64,000 nucleotides of DNA from an uncultured Pelagibacteraceae bacterium (GCA_902632545.1 CACPCX010000002.1:52162-116161); one strand, 5' to 3'. Positions 29,847-39,978 are shown, counted from the first letter of the stretch. The notes: generated by a model from the sequence alone, not told the origin. Numbers and translations: made by a program.

Positions 29847-30722
29847 TTGAAATATCTCTCAAATAAAAACGGATTTTTAGGAATTGATAATAAATTTAGC
29901 TTTAAAGAAAAAGCTGTAATTGTTCCATTTGGTTTAGAAAAAACTGTAAGTTATGGGACGGGGACAAGAAATGGACCTAAAGAAATCATAAAAGCATCTC
30001 ATCAAGTAGAGCTATATGATGAAGAACTTAACTGCGAACCTTATCAGAAAATAGGAATTAAAACTTTAAAACCATTTAAAATAGACAAAAATATTAAAAA
30101 AGCTCTGAATAAAATTTCAAAAGTTAATAAAGAGATTTTAGATAAAAAACTTTTCCCAATGACTTTAGGTGGAGAACATTCAATAACTCCAGGATGTATT
30201 GTTCCTTTTACTAAAAAATATAAAAATATTTGCCTTTTGCATTTTGATGCCCATGCAGATTTACGTCAAAGTTATAATGGAGAAAAATTTTCACATGCTT
30301 CAGCAATTAGAAGGTGTTTGGATTATAAAAATATTTCTTTAATTTCATTCGGGATAAGAAACATCTCGGAAAGTGAAATCCCATTTTTAAAAAAGAATTC
30401 TTCAAGAATAAATATTTTTTGGGCAAAAGATAAAAAAAAATGGAATTTGTCTAAATTTAAAAAACTGATTAAAAACAAAACTGTTTATCTTACATTCGAT
30501 GTAGATGGACTAGATTCAAGTATTATGCCTGCAACTGGTACACCTGAACCAGGAGGACTTTTGTGGGACGAAACACTAGATATAATTAGAATTGCAGCTA
30601 AAAACTCAAAAATTGTTGGTGCAGATATTAATGAACTATCTCCAATTAAAGGATTTAATTCTTATAATTTTCTTGTTGCAAAATTAGCTTATAAAATTTT
30701 GTCTTATAAATTTTTATATTAA
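29847..30722 (+). CDS. Arginase/agmatinase family ureohydrolase (agmatinase-like)
   Basis: LGGEHSITPG, LHFDAHADLR, FSHASAIRR, LTFDVDGLDSSIMPATGTPEPGGL; TTG start. Confidence 0.9.
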   Translation: MKYLSNKNGFLGIDNKFSFKEKAVIVPFGLEKTVSYGTGTRNGPKEIIKASHQVELYDEELNCEPYQKIGIKTLKPFKIDKNIKKALNKISKVNKEILDKKLFPMTLGGEHSITPGCIVPFTKKYKNICLLHFDAHADLRQSYNGEKFSHASAIRRCLDYKNISLISFGIRNISESEIPFLKKNSSRINIFWAKDKKKWNLSKFKKLIKNKTVYLTFDVDGLDSSIMPATGTPEPGGLLWDETLDIIRIAAKNSKIVGADINELSPIKGFNSYNFLVAKLAYKILSYKFLY

Positions 30723-31273
30723 ACTTTAATTGGTTTAATTATTTTCAATAACATTCTAAATGGTATCAACATTATTATAGCAACTAAAATTTTTACTGCC
30801 AAATCTCCAAGAGATAAAGTAACCCAAGGCACCCCTGTTGCGTAAAATGATATTGAGAAAAATAAAAATGTGTCGACTGTTGATCCAATCAAAGATGAAG
30901 TAAGTGGTGCAACAAACCACTCTTTTTTTCTTAATCGATCAAAAATTTGAATATCTAACAATTGAGCGGTAATAAAAGCTACCCCTGATCCAATTGCAAT
31001 TCTAACAGAAATTAAATCTGCAAAATCAGTTGAGAATAACAATGTAAATATAATTCCTATTAAAAAGCCCAAATATACAATTTGCCTTGCTAATAATTTT
31101 CCATACGACCTATTCGCTAAATCGGTTATTAAAAAAGCTATTGGGTAACTAAAAGCTCCATAAGTTAGAATCTCATTTAATCCAAAATAGTTTATTGGGA
31201 ACTGAACTAGATAATTAGAAGATAGTACAACAACCCCCATCATTATGGAAAGGGTGATAAATAATTTGTTCAT
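30719..31273 (-). CDS. Queuosine precursor transporter (YhhQ/VUT family)
   Basis: TYGAFSYPIAFLITDLANRSYGKLLARQIVYLGF; multiple TM segments. Confidence 0.88.
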   Translation of the reverse strand: MNKLFITLSIMMGVVVLSSNYLVQFPINYFGLNEILTYGAFSYPIAFLITDLANRSYGKLLARQIVYLGFLIGIIFTLLFSTDFADLISVRIAIGSGVAFITAQLLDIQIFDRLRKKEWFVAPLTSSLIGSTVDTFLFFSISFYATGVPWVTLSLGDLAVKILVAIIMLIPFRMLLKIIKPIKV

Positions 31274-31584
31274 TAAGCTGATTTAGCTACAGGTTTCTTT
31301 TTAAAAGGGGATTTAATTAAAACTACTTTTTTTAACTTTTTTAATCTAGGAGATAAATTTTTATTTTTAACAGTTTTTAAAAATTCATCAAAACTACCTT
31401 TTTTGTCAACTGACCTTACACCTGAATTGCTCACAGTAAGTTTTAAACTTCTTCCAGTGAGCTCACTTGTAAATTTTACTTTTTTAAGATTAGGTAAAAA
31501 TCTTCTTTTAGTCTTGTTGTTAGCATGACTAACATTATGACCTTTCATAGGAATTTTACCGGTAAGTTCGCATTTTTTTGACAT
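31273..31584 (-). CDS. rpmB: 50S ribosomal protein L28
   Basis: [36 protein letters not shown] at 31582-31584; upstream ORF extension contains the promoter. Confidence 0.95.
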   Translation of the reverse strand: MSKKCELTGKIPMKGHNVSHANNKTKRRFLPNLKKVKFTSELTGRSLKLTVSNSGVRSVDKKGSFDEFLKTVKNKNLSPRLKKLKKVVLIKSPFKKKPVAKSA

Positions 31585-31596
31585 AATAACAGTGCC

Positions 31597-31625
31597 TATA
31601 TAAGGGGAGATATTGAAGGCGTCAA
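31597..31625 (-). promoter_or_regulatory. Predicted sigma70 promoter for rpmB: TTGACG-N17-TATATA
   Basis: Minus strand ttgacg ccttcaatatctcccct tatata; about 12 nt upstream of the rpmB ATG. Confidence 0.65.
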
Positions 31626-31636
31626 GTTTAATACAT

Positions 31637-32689
31637 TTAAGAAAAAGTTTTATTTCCAACAATTTCTTTGAAATTTTTGACACCATCTCTTATTAGTAAT
31701 TCTTTTAGGTCTTTTTTAATGATGCCAGCAATATTGGGACCTTTAAATACCATACCAGTGTATAACTGAACATAATCTGCTCCTAATAAAAACTTATCAT
31801 AAGCTGCTTTACCAGAATCAACGCCGCCTACTCCAATTATTTTAATTTTACCTTTAATTAAATTGTAGAATTTACTTATTAAAAGATTTGATTTTTTTTC
31901 AATAGGTTTTCCAGATAAACCACCTTTTTGATGTCTCTGTATATCTTGAAGTGTTTCCCGAGAAGCTTCAGAAGTATTTGAAATTATTATTGCGCTTATT
32001 TCATTTTCCAAAAGTATTTCTGAAATTAATTCAATTTGATTTTCATTTATATCTGGTGAAATTTTTACAGCTATAGGAGTTTCAGTTTTTAATTGTTTTT
32101 TTTTCTCTGAGATAGATTTTAATAATTCTTTTAATTTATTCTCTTCATGAAAATTTCTAAGATTTTCAGTATTTGGTGAAGAAATATTAATTGTAATATA
32201 ATCTGCAACCTCAGAAAATTTTTCTAATCCAATTAAATAATCATTCAATCTATCATTAGAATCTTTATTTGGACCTACATTTACACCTAGTACACCTAGT
32301 TTTTTATTAGATTTTATTCTGTTTAATATTATATCTGATCCGTGGTTGTTAAAACCTAACCTATTGATTAATGCTTGATCTTCTACCAATCTAAATACTC
32401 TTGGTTTTTCATTTCCATATTGTTTTAATGGAGTAACTGTACCTACTTCAACAAAACCAAATCCCAGCTTAAATAAAGGGTTATATACCTCTGCATTCTT
32501 ATCAAAACCTGCAGCAATACCGATAGGATTATCAAGATCTTGATTAAATAATTTTGTTTTTAAAATTGGATCATTTTTGTTTTCATCAAATATATTTGAA
32601 ACTAAATTGAGTTTGAGTGATTGAATTGCTAAAAAATGCGCTCTTTCAGGATCTATTTTAAATATTAAAGATCTTAAATTTGAATACAT
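31637..32689 (-). CDS. pyrD: Dihydroorotate dehydrogenase (quinone), class 2
   Basis: [71 protein letters not shown]. Confidence 0.96.
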   Translation of the reverse strand: MYSNLRSLIFKIDPERAHFLAIQSLKLNLVSNIFDENKNDPILKTKLFNQDLDNPIGIAAGFDKNAEVYNPLFKLGFGFVEVGTVTPLKQYGNEKPRVFRLVEDQALINRLGFNNHGSDIILNRIKSNKKLGVLGVNVGPNKDSNDRLNDYLIGLEKFSEVADYITINISSPNTENLRNFHEENKLKELLKSISEKKKQLKTETPIAVKISPDINENQIELISEILLENEISAIIISNTSEASRETLQDIQRHQKGGLSGKPIEKKSNLLISKFYNLIKGKIKIIGVGGVDSGKAAYDKFLLGADYVQLYTGMVFKGPNIAGIIKKDLKELLIRDGVKNFKEIVGNKTFS

Positions 32690-34251
32690 TATTTCAATTT
32701 ACTAATTATCAATTCTTTTGTTTCGTTAACACCAAAAAAACTTATAAAAAAACCCATTCTAGGTCCATTTTCATCTCCAAACACCACTTCATAAATTAAC
32801 TTAAACCAATCTCTTAAGTTTTCTGCATAACCATTTTCTTTGCCTGTTGAATAAATTAATGTTTGTATATCCTCTGGAGACATTTGGTCATTACATTGTT
32901 CTAAAGTTTTAACTAAGGCTTGTAGAGCTAATTTTTCATTTTCAGATGGATTTTTATATTTTTTTTGAGCCTTAATAACATCATTAAAATACTTGATTGC
33001 ATAACCTACTAGTGCATCAAAAATCGGAAAATTTTTTTCATGTATATTAGATTTGTATTTTTTAACAAACTTCCATAATAAGTCTTTGTTATCAGCATTA
33101 CTTGTTTCAACTAAATTCAACAACATAGAAAAAGTCATAATCATCTCTTCTTTTGGAATGTTTCCATTATGAACATGCCAAACAGGATTCATTACTAATT
33201 GTTGTTCTGTTTGTTTTTTTGATTTTTCAATATTATCAAGGTACTCATCTACAGCTTTAGGCACTATTTCTTTATAAAGTTTTTTTGCTCTTTTTGGATT
33301 TTGATACATGTATAAAGATAAGCTTTCGGGTGAAGCATATTTTAACCATTGGTCGATAGTAATACCATTTCCTTTTGATTTTGAAATTTTTTCACCCTTT
33401 TCATCAAGAAATAATTCATAAGCAAATCCAGATGGATGTTTTTTACCAATTAAATTTATTATTTTGGTCGATAAAATTGCACTCTCAATAAGGTCTTTTC
33501 CATACATTTCAAAATCTATATCTAGAGCATACCATCTCATTGCCCAATCAACTTTCCATTGTAATTTACAATTTCCATCCAAAATACTAGATTCTAATTT
33601 TTTACCTTTATTATCAAAAATTATTTTAGAATTTTTTTTATCAATTTCTATAACTGGAATTTCGAGAACATGACCTGTATCTGGACAAATAGGTAAAAAA
33701 GGACAGTAAGTTTGTTGACGTTCTTTTCCTAAAGTTGGAAGTATAATATTCATTATTCCATCATAATTTTCTAAAATAATTTTTAAAGTTGGGTTAAAAA
33801 ATCCATCTTTGTATAAAGATGTCGAACTTTTAAAACTGTATTTAAAATTAAAACTATTTAAAAAATCTTTTAACATTTCATTATTATGCTCTCCAAAACT
33901 TGCAAATTTTTCAAATGGATCAGGAACTTGTGTTAATGGTTTATGTAAGTTTTTGTTTAGTAATTCCTGATTAGGAACATTGTCAGGAACTTTTCTTAGA
34001 CCATCCATATCATCAGAAAAAGTAATTATCTCAGTTGGTAAATCTGTAAGTTGCTTTAAGGCATTCACCATCATTGAGGTTCTTGCAACTTCGCCAAATG
34101 TTCCAATATGAGGAAGACCACTTGGACCATATCCTGTTTGAAGGGTAATTTTCCCTTTTTTATCAATAAATGATTTTCTCTCACGAAGCATTTTTTTTGC
34201 TTCAACGAAAGGCCAAGCACTTGTTTTGTCTAAAATTTCTTTTTTAATCAC
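32689..34251 (-). CDS. lysS: Class I (archaeal-type) lysyl-tRNA synthetase
   Basis: TGYGPSGLPHIGTFGEVART (HIGH-like) and KISKSKGN (KMSKS-like) in class I LysRS context. Confidence 0.95.
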   Translation of the reverse strand: MIKKEILDKTSAWPFVEAKKMLRERKSFIDKKGKITLQTGYGPSGLPHIGTFGEVARTSMMVNALKQLTDLPTEIITFSDDMDGLRKVPDNVPNQELLNKNLHKPLTQVPDPFEKFASFGEHNNEMLKDFLNSFNFKYSFKSSTSLYKDGFFNPTLKIILENYDGIMNIILPTLGKERQQTYCPFLPICPDTGHVLEIPVIEIDKKNSKIIFDNKGKKLESSILDGNCKLQWKVDWAMRWYALDIDFEMYGKDLIESAILSTKIINLIGKKHPSGFAYELFLDEKGEKISKSKGNGITIDQWLKYASPESLSLYMYQNPKRAKKLYKEIVPKAVDEYLDNIEKSKKQTEQQLVMNPVWHVHNGNIPKEEMIMTFSMLLNLVETSNADNKDLLWKFVKKYKSNIHEKNFPIFDALVGYAIKYFNDVIKAQKKYKNPSENEKLALQALVKTLEQCNDQMSPEDIQTLIYSTGKENGYAENLRDWFKLIYEVVFGDENGPRMGFFISFFGVNETKELIISKLK

Positions 34252-34342
34252 GAGTATATCTTTTATAAAAATCTTAAATTGGCGATTTTATTAATTCTTA
34301 TAGAGTTGAAATTTATTTACCATAAAATAATGTTCTTTCAAA

Positions 34343-35782
34343 ATGTCTAATTATAAAACTGTTTTTTTTACACTTGGAATTTTGCAAATAATTTTAGGGG
34401 TCTCGATGTTCATCCCTATAATAGCTCAATTTATTTATTCAGAAATAGACTCATCATTTTTTGGTGCATCAATTGTTACTATAATTTTTGGATCATTATT
34501 TTTTCTTTCAAATCTAGACCACGACAAAAAGTTAAATTTACAACAAGCATTTTTATTAACTGCTTTGTCCTGGTTAAGTATTGCTATTTTTGGATCTTTA
34601 CCATTTATATTTTCGACTATGGAGCTTTCAATTACCGATGCTTTTTTTGAGAGTATGTCTGGTATTACAACAACTGGATCTACAATTATTTCCAATTTAG
34701 AGAGTACTCCAAAAGGTATTCTATTATGGAGAGCAATACTTCAATGGTTGGGGGGTATTGGTATTATTGTGATGGCAATTACACTAATGCCTATAATGAA
34801 TGTTGGCGGTATGCAATTATTTAAAATTTCTAGCAACGACTCTTCTGAAAAAATTCTTCCTAAATCAAAAGAAATAGCTTTGAGACTTATTTATATTTAT
34901 TCAGGTCTAACCGCTCTTTGTGCATTATCATATTGGATATTTGGAATGGGGAAATTTGATAGCTTAACTCATTCTATGACTACCATAGCTACTGGTGGGT
35001 TTTCTAATTATAATCAATCTATCGGATATTTTGACAGTGTTCCTATAGAAATATCATCAATGATTTTTATAATTTTAGGAAGTATTCCATTTATTGCATA
35101 TATTAAATTTATTAGTGGTAATAAAAAAATATTTTTAAACGATATTCAAATCAGAACATTTATTAAAATAATAATTATAAGCATTATTATATTATCAATT
35201 TATTTATTATTTAATAATAACGGAAACTTTAGTTTAAGATCTATTTTTTTTAATACAATTTCAATATTGACTGGAACAGGTTATGTAAATGCTGAATTCG
35301 ATGGTTGGGGAAGTTTTCCTATAACAATATTTCTTGCATTAATGTTTATTGGGGGCTGTGCTGGATCTACTACTTGTGGAGTCAAAATTTTTAGAATTCA
35401 AATTCTATATTTATTTATATTAAATCAATTAAAAAAAATTATATATCCCAAGGGAATATTTGTAATTAAATACGATCAAGGATCTGTTGATGATAAATTT
35501 ATTGCATCAATAATTTCATTTATTTATTTTTACTTTGTTATTTTTTTTATTTTAGCTGCATTATTATCATTAACTGGTCTTGATTTTATAACTGCTATCT
35601 CTGGAGCGGCAACATCAATATCAAATGTTGGTCCTGGTTTGGGTCCTATAATAGGACCTAATGGAGATTTTTCGGCTTTACCTGATATTTCTAAATGGAT
35701 TTTAACTGTAGGTATGATTTTAGGTAGACTTGAGTTGTTTGCAATATTAGTATTATTCTTACCATCTTTTTGGAGAAATTAA
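34343..35782 (+). CDS. trkH: TrkH-family potassium uptake protein
   Basis: ESMSGITTTGSTII, TIATGGFSNYNQSIGYF, LTGTGYVNAE, FIGGCAGSTTCGVKIFR, ATSISNVGPGLG selectivity-filter repeats. Confidence 0.95.
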   Translation: MSNYKTVFFTLGILQIILGVSMFIPIIAQFIYSEIDSSFFGASIVTIIFGSLFFLSNLDHDKKLNLQQAFLLTALSWLSIAIFGSLPFIFSTMELSITDAFFESMSGITTTGSTIISNLESTPKGILLWRAILQWLGGIGIIVMAITLMPIMNVGGMQLFKISSNDSSEKILPKSKEIALRLIYIYSGLTALCALSYWIFGMGKFDSLTHSMTTIATGGFSNYNQSIGYFDSVPIEISSMIFIILGSIPFIAYIKFISGNKKIFLNDIQIRTFIKIIIISIIILSIYLLFNNNGNFSLRSIFFNTISILTGTGYVNAEFDGWGSFPITIFLALMFIGGCAGSTTCGVKIFRIQILYLFILNQLKKIIYPKGIFVIKYDQGSVDDKFIASIISFIYFYFVIFFILAALLSLTGLDFITAISGAATSISNVGPGLGPIIGPNGDFSALPDISKWILTVGMILGRLELFAILVLFLPSFWRN

Positions 35783-35784
35783 TT

Positions 35785-37161
35785 ATGTCTGAAACAAAGA
35801 AACAAACATGGCTTGATTCTCTTGTGGTTTATAAAGATATTCGAATGGTAAGAATTCTTTTATTGGGTGCAATAAGTGGATTTCCATGGGTATTAATTGC
35901 AAGCAGCTTAAGTCTCTGGCTTAAAGAAGAAGGTCTTAGTAGATCAACAATTGGATGGGCAGGTTTAATTTTTGGAGTATATGCTTTCAATTATTTGTGG
36001 GCTCCCATTATAGATAGAATTCAAATTCCAGTACTAACAAAAAAATTAGGTCATAGAAGAGGATGGATAGTTTTGATGCAATTAATTATTTTGTTAAGTC
36101 TTGTTGTTTGGAGTGTGATTAATCCAACTGAAAATTTGGCTTTATTAATTACTGTAGGTTTAATTATTGCTATTGCGTCAGCAACCCAAGATATAACTGT
36201 AGATGCATTAAGAATTGAACAGATAAATGAAAATGAAGGAAAATCAATGGCTGCTGGTGCAGCTATGGCTGTTGTTGGTTGGTGGACAGGTTATAAATTA
36301 GGTGGAGTTGTTGCTTTATTCACAGCAGAATTTTTTGAAAACCTAGGGGTAGCTGACTATTGGCAAGCTACTTTTTTAATCTTAGGTATTTTAATAATTT
36401 TAATGAATATTGGATTAATGTTTGTTCATGAACCTATAGAAACAAACAGACAAGCAAAGCAGAGAGAAACAGACAAATTAATTGAGGGAAAACTTGGATC
36501 TAGCAATATAATTACAAACTTTATTGCTTATATTACAGGAACTATAGGCGGACCTATTATAAGCTTTTTTAAAAAAAATGGTTTTGCCATTGCAGCTGGA
36601 ATTTTAGGATTTGTTTTCTTATTTAAGATAGGTGAGGCATTTATGGGAAGAATGTCTATTGTTTTTTATAAAGAAATTGGTTTCTCCAAAGGTCAAATTG
36701 CAATTTATTCAAAAGGACTTGGTTGGATAACAACAGTTGTATTTACTTTGTTGGGTGGAATAATGGCCATGAGAGCTGGAACAATTAAAACTATGTTCTT
36801 TGCTGGCGGGTTAATGGCTGTAACCAATCTTTTATTTGCAGTTTTAGCATGGACTGGAAAATCAGAAATTTTATTTGCAATTGCGGTTATAGCTGATGAT
36901 ATCACAGCAGCTTTTGCAACTGTAGCATTTGTTGCATTTATATCATTACTAGTTGATAGAACTTATACAGCCACACAATATGCATTGCTTGCTTCAATTG
37001 GTACAGCTGGTCGTACTACTTTAGCTTCATCCTCGGGAGCCCTAGTTGACTGGTTAAACGGAGATTGGGGAACATTTTTTGTTTTAACGACTATAATGGT
37101 GATACCATCATTAATTTGTTTGTGGTTAATTAAAAACAAAATTAAAATTGGTGCAAAATAA
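35785..37161 (+). CDS. MFS permease, AmpG/PAT family (muropeptide-type)
   Basis: ISGFPWVLIASSLSLWLKEEGLSRSTIGW, LWAPIIDRIQIP, GHRRGWIVLMQL, ASATQDITVDALRIE; ATG at 35785 after trkH stop. Confidence 0.85.
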   Translation: MSETKKQTWLDSLVVYKDIRMVRILLLGAISGFPWVLIASSLSLWLKEEGLSRSTIGWAGLIFGVYAFNYLWAPIIDRIQIPVLTKKLGHRRGWIVLMQLIILLSLVVWSVINPTENLALLITVGLIIAIASATQDITVDALRIEQINENEGKSMAAGAAMAVVGWWTGYKLGGVVALFTAEFFENLGVADYWQATFLILGILIILMNIGLMFVHEPIETNRQAKQRETDKLIEGKLGSSNIITNFIAYITGTIGGPIISFFKKNGFAIAAGILGFVFLFKIGEAFMGRMSIVFYKEIGFSKGQIAIYSKGLGWITTVVFTLLGGIMAMRAGTIKTMFFAGGLMAVTNLLFAVLAWTGKSEILFAIAVIADDITAAFATVAFVAFISLLVDRTYTATQYALLASIGTAGRTTLASSSGALVDWLNGDWGTFFVLTTIMVIPSLICLWLIKNKIKIGAK

Positions 37162-37897
37162 TTTTTATTTCATAGGTAATTTTTCGAATATTTATAAAAA
37201 TCCTTCGAAAAGATCTGAGGTAACTTCACAAATTATATATGGTGAAAAATTTAAAATATTAGCAAAAAATAAAAATTGGATAAAAATTAAAACTTTATTT
37301 GATAATTATAAGGGGTTTATAAAAAATTCAAAATATATAGAAAAATTTAGTGCCAATTATAAAGTCAGTTCACTAAAAGCAAAAATTTATAAAAAACCTG
37401 GAATTAGAACTAGGAGTTGGCTTCCACTTGCATCCAAATTATCTGTATTTGAACAAAAAAAGAATTACGTAAAAATTGAAAAAAATAAATGGATTAAAAA
37501 AGCAGATATTAAAAAAATAAACCATAAAGAAAATAATTTTACAAAAATATTTAAAAAATTTCTCGATGTAAAATATGTTTGGGGTGGAAAAACATTTAAA
37601 GGTATTGATTGTTCAGCCTTATTGCAAATATTTTATTTTTATAATAATTCGTTTTATCCAAGAGATACAAAAGATCAGATCAAATATACAAAAAAGAATT
37701 CAAAGAAAAGACTATTTAAAAAAGGAGATATTATTTTTTGGAAAGGTCATGTTGCTATGTGTTTAAATTCTAAACAACTAATTCATGCTTATGGTCCAGA
37801 AAGAAAAGTAATTATTATGCCAATTATAGAAACAATTAATAGAATTGAAAAAACTGCCAAGCTAAAGGTAAAAAAAGTATTTAGAATAAAATATTAA
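37148..37897 (+). CDS. SH3-domain + NlpC/P60 (C40) peptidase, no obvious signal peptide
   Basis: YVWGGKTFKGIDCSALLQIF (Cys) and GHVAMCL (His); SH3-like N-terminus; overlaps upstream permease; TTG start uncertain. Confidence 0.85.
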   Translation: MVQNNFYFIGNFSNIYKNPSKRSEVTSQIIYGEKFKILAKNKNWIKIKTLFDNYKGFIKNSKYIEKFSANYKVSSLKAKIYKKPGIRTRSWLPLASKLSVFEQKKNYVKIEKNKWIKKADIKKINHKENNFTKIFKKFLDVKYVWGGKTFKGIDCSALLQIFYFYNNSFYPRDTKDQIKYTKKNSKKRLFKKGDIIFWKGHVAMCLNSKQLIHAYGPERKVIIMPIIETINRIEKTAKLKVKKVFRIKY

Positions 37898-38790
37898 TTT
37901 CTTCCAAAGTCAGGTTTATCAATATCTTGTTTCAATTTGATGATTTTTGACCTTACTTTTTTAGTCTGAATAAGTTTCTTTACGATAGACTTATTATTTT
38001 TTGAATTAATATCTTTTTTAAATTGATTTAAATTTTTAATAAATAAATCAATCGCTTTTGAAATATTATTTTTATTGTTAAAAAAAATATCTCTCCACAT
38101 AATTTCATTTGATGCTGCAATCCTAGAAAAATCTCGTAATCCACCAGCGCTATATTTGATTAACTCATAATTTTGTTTTTTCTCAAAATCTTGTGCAGAT
38201 TTCACCAGATTATATGCAATTAAGTGTGGTAAATGACTAGTAATAGAAAAAATTTTGTCATGTTTTTCAGCGCTCATAACAACTACTTTTGCTCCAATTT
38301 TTTTCCAAAACTTAGCTAGAATATTTATATTATTTTTTTTAATATTTTTTTCTTTAATTATTATGCACCATCTATCAGTAAACATATTTTCTTTACCATG
38401 CTCTGGTCCACTGACCTCTGATCCAGCTATTGGGTGACTTTGAATCCAATGAATACCTTTCTTTAAAAATTTATTTATAATTTTAGAAGTTTCAATTTTT
38501 GAAGAACCAATATCTGTAATCAATGTTTTCGATGGTATAAATTTATTAATTTTTAAAATAATATTTTTGTATTCACTCATTGGTGTACAAAAGATGATTA
38601 AATCGGAATTACTTGCACCTTCTTTTAATGATTTAACAATTGTTCCAGGTAATTTTAATCTTTTTATCTTAGCAATATTTGATTTTGATTTTTCGTAAAT
38701 AAATATTTTTTTTGCTATTTTTTTTTTGCTAATACGCCTTAATAAAGATGAACCTAATAATCCACAGCCAATAATTAAAATATTTTTCAT
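37894..38790 (-). CDS. tyrC: Prephenate/arogenate (cyclohexadienyl) dehydrogenase
   Basis: IIGCGLLGSSLLRR; ITDIGSSK; SHPIAGSEVSGPEHGKENMF; downstream of hisC. Confidence 0.92.
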   Translation of the reverse strand: MKNILIIGCGLLGSSLLRRISKKKIAKKIFIYEKSKSNIAKIKRLKLPGTIVKSLKEGASNSDLIIFCTPMSEYKNIILKINKFIPSKTLITDIGSSKIETSKIINKFLKKGIHWIQSHPIAGSEVSGPEHGKENMFTDRWCIIIKEKNIKKNNINILAKFWKKIGAKVVVMSAEKHDKIFSITSHLPHLIAYNLVKSAQDFEKKQNYELIKYSAGGLRDFSRIAASNEIMWRDIFFNNKNNISKAIDLFIKNLNQFKKDINSKNNKSIVKKLIQTKKVRSKIIKLKQDIDKPDFGRN

Positions 38791-39872
38791 TTTTTCAATA
38801 CTTGCTTAATAACACTCATAAATTTTAAGTTTTCTTTTTTAGATCCAATAGTTAACCTTAATTTATTCTTTATATGATAACCATCTTCTGTTGATCTTAA
38901 AATAATTCCCTTATTTTTAAGTTTTCCATAAAGAAATTTTGCCGAATATCTGCATTTTTCAAAATTAAGTAACAAAAAATTTGCTGAAACTGAATTTGAA
39001 AAAATATTATATGTCTCAAGAAATTTCTTAATTTTTTCAGAATATAATAAATTATGTCTAATCGATTTAGTTATGAAAGCTTTATCCTTCAGCGACTCGG
39101 TAGCAGCTAATTGAGCAATACCATTTACATTAAATGGTGCTTTTATAACATTTAGCGCATCAACTATTTTTTTTGATCCATATCCCCAACCTACTCTCAG
39201 AGAAGCTAATCCAAACATTTTTGAAAAAGTTCTAAGGATGAAAACATTGTCTTTATTTTTAAACAAATCTAACCCAGATGAATAATCTTTGTTTTTCATA
39301 TATTCTGCATAGGCATCATCTATAACTAGTAAAATTTTTTTATTTAATCTTTTCCTTAATTCTAAAACTTCTTTTTTCGTTAAGTAAGTTCCTGTTGGAT
39401 TGTTTGGGTTAGCTATAAACACAATTTTAGTTTTTTTTGTTATTTTTTTTATAATTTCATTTACTGAAACTTTAAAATTAATTTCTTTTGCAAATACAAC
39501 TTTTGCACCTACAATTTTTGAGTAAATTCTATACATTAAAAAACTGTACTTTGGTACTACAACCTCATCTTTTGGGTTTAAAAACAACTGACAGAGCATT
39601 TGAATAACTTCATCTGAACCAGCTCCACAAATAATTTTCTCAGAATTACATTTATAAGCTTTAGATATTGCTTTTCTTAAATTTTTAGATTTTCCATCTG
39701 GATATTTATCTAAATTCAGATTTTTATTTGATATTATTTTCTTTGCTTTAGGGCTCATACCTAACGCTGACTCATTTGCTGAGAGCTTAATTACGTTCTT
39801 AAATTTCTTAACTTTTGATTTACCAGGCTTATAAGCCTCAATTTTAAATTTTTTGAAATTTGGAGTTATCAT
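38787..39872 (-). CDS. hisC: Histidinol-phosphate aminotransferase family
   Basis: IKLSANESALGMSPKAK; FIANPNNPTGTYLT; VIDDAYAEYM; RTFSKMFGLASLRVGWG. Confidence 0.92.
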   Translation of the reverse strand: MITPNFKKFKIEAYKPGKSKVKKFKNVIKLSANESALGMSPKAKKIISNKNLNLDKYPDGKSKNLRKAISKAYKCNSEKIICGAGSDEVIQMLCQLFLNPKDEVVVPKYSFLMYRIYSKIVGAKVVFAKEINFKVSVNEIIKKITKKTKIVFIANPNNPTGTYLTKKEVLELRKRLNKKILLVIDDAYAEYMKNKDYSSGLDLFKNKDNVFILRTFSKMFGLASLRVGWGYGSKKIVDALNVIKAPFNVNGIAQLAATESLKDKAFITKSIRHNLLYSEKIKKFLETYNIFSNSVSANFLLLNFEKCRYSAKFLYGKLKNKGIILRSTEDGYHIKNKLRLTIGSKKENLKFMSVIKQVLKK

Positions 39873-39945
39873 TTTTTTTAATTTATGTGCTCTTTATAGA
39901 TAAAATTACAAAATTTTATAGAGAATAAGAGGATTTTTTAAAAAA

Positions 39946-39974
39946 TTGACATAATAAATAAGTTCTAGTAAAAA
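39946..39974 (+). promoter_or_regulatory. Predicted sigma70 promoter: TTGACA-N17-TAAAAA
   Basis: Consensus -35, 17-bp spacer, weak -10; immediately upstream of SAM-II element. Confidence 0.55.
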
Positions 39975-39978
39975 AATT

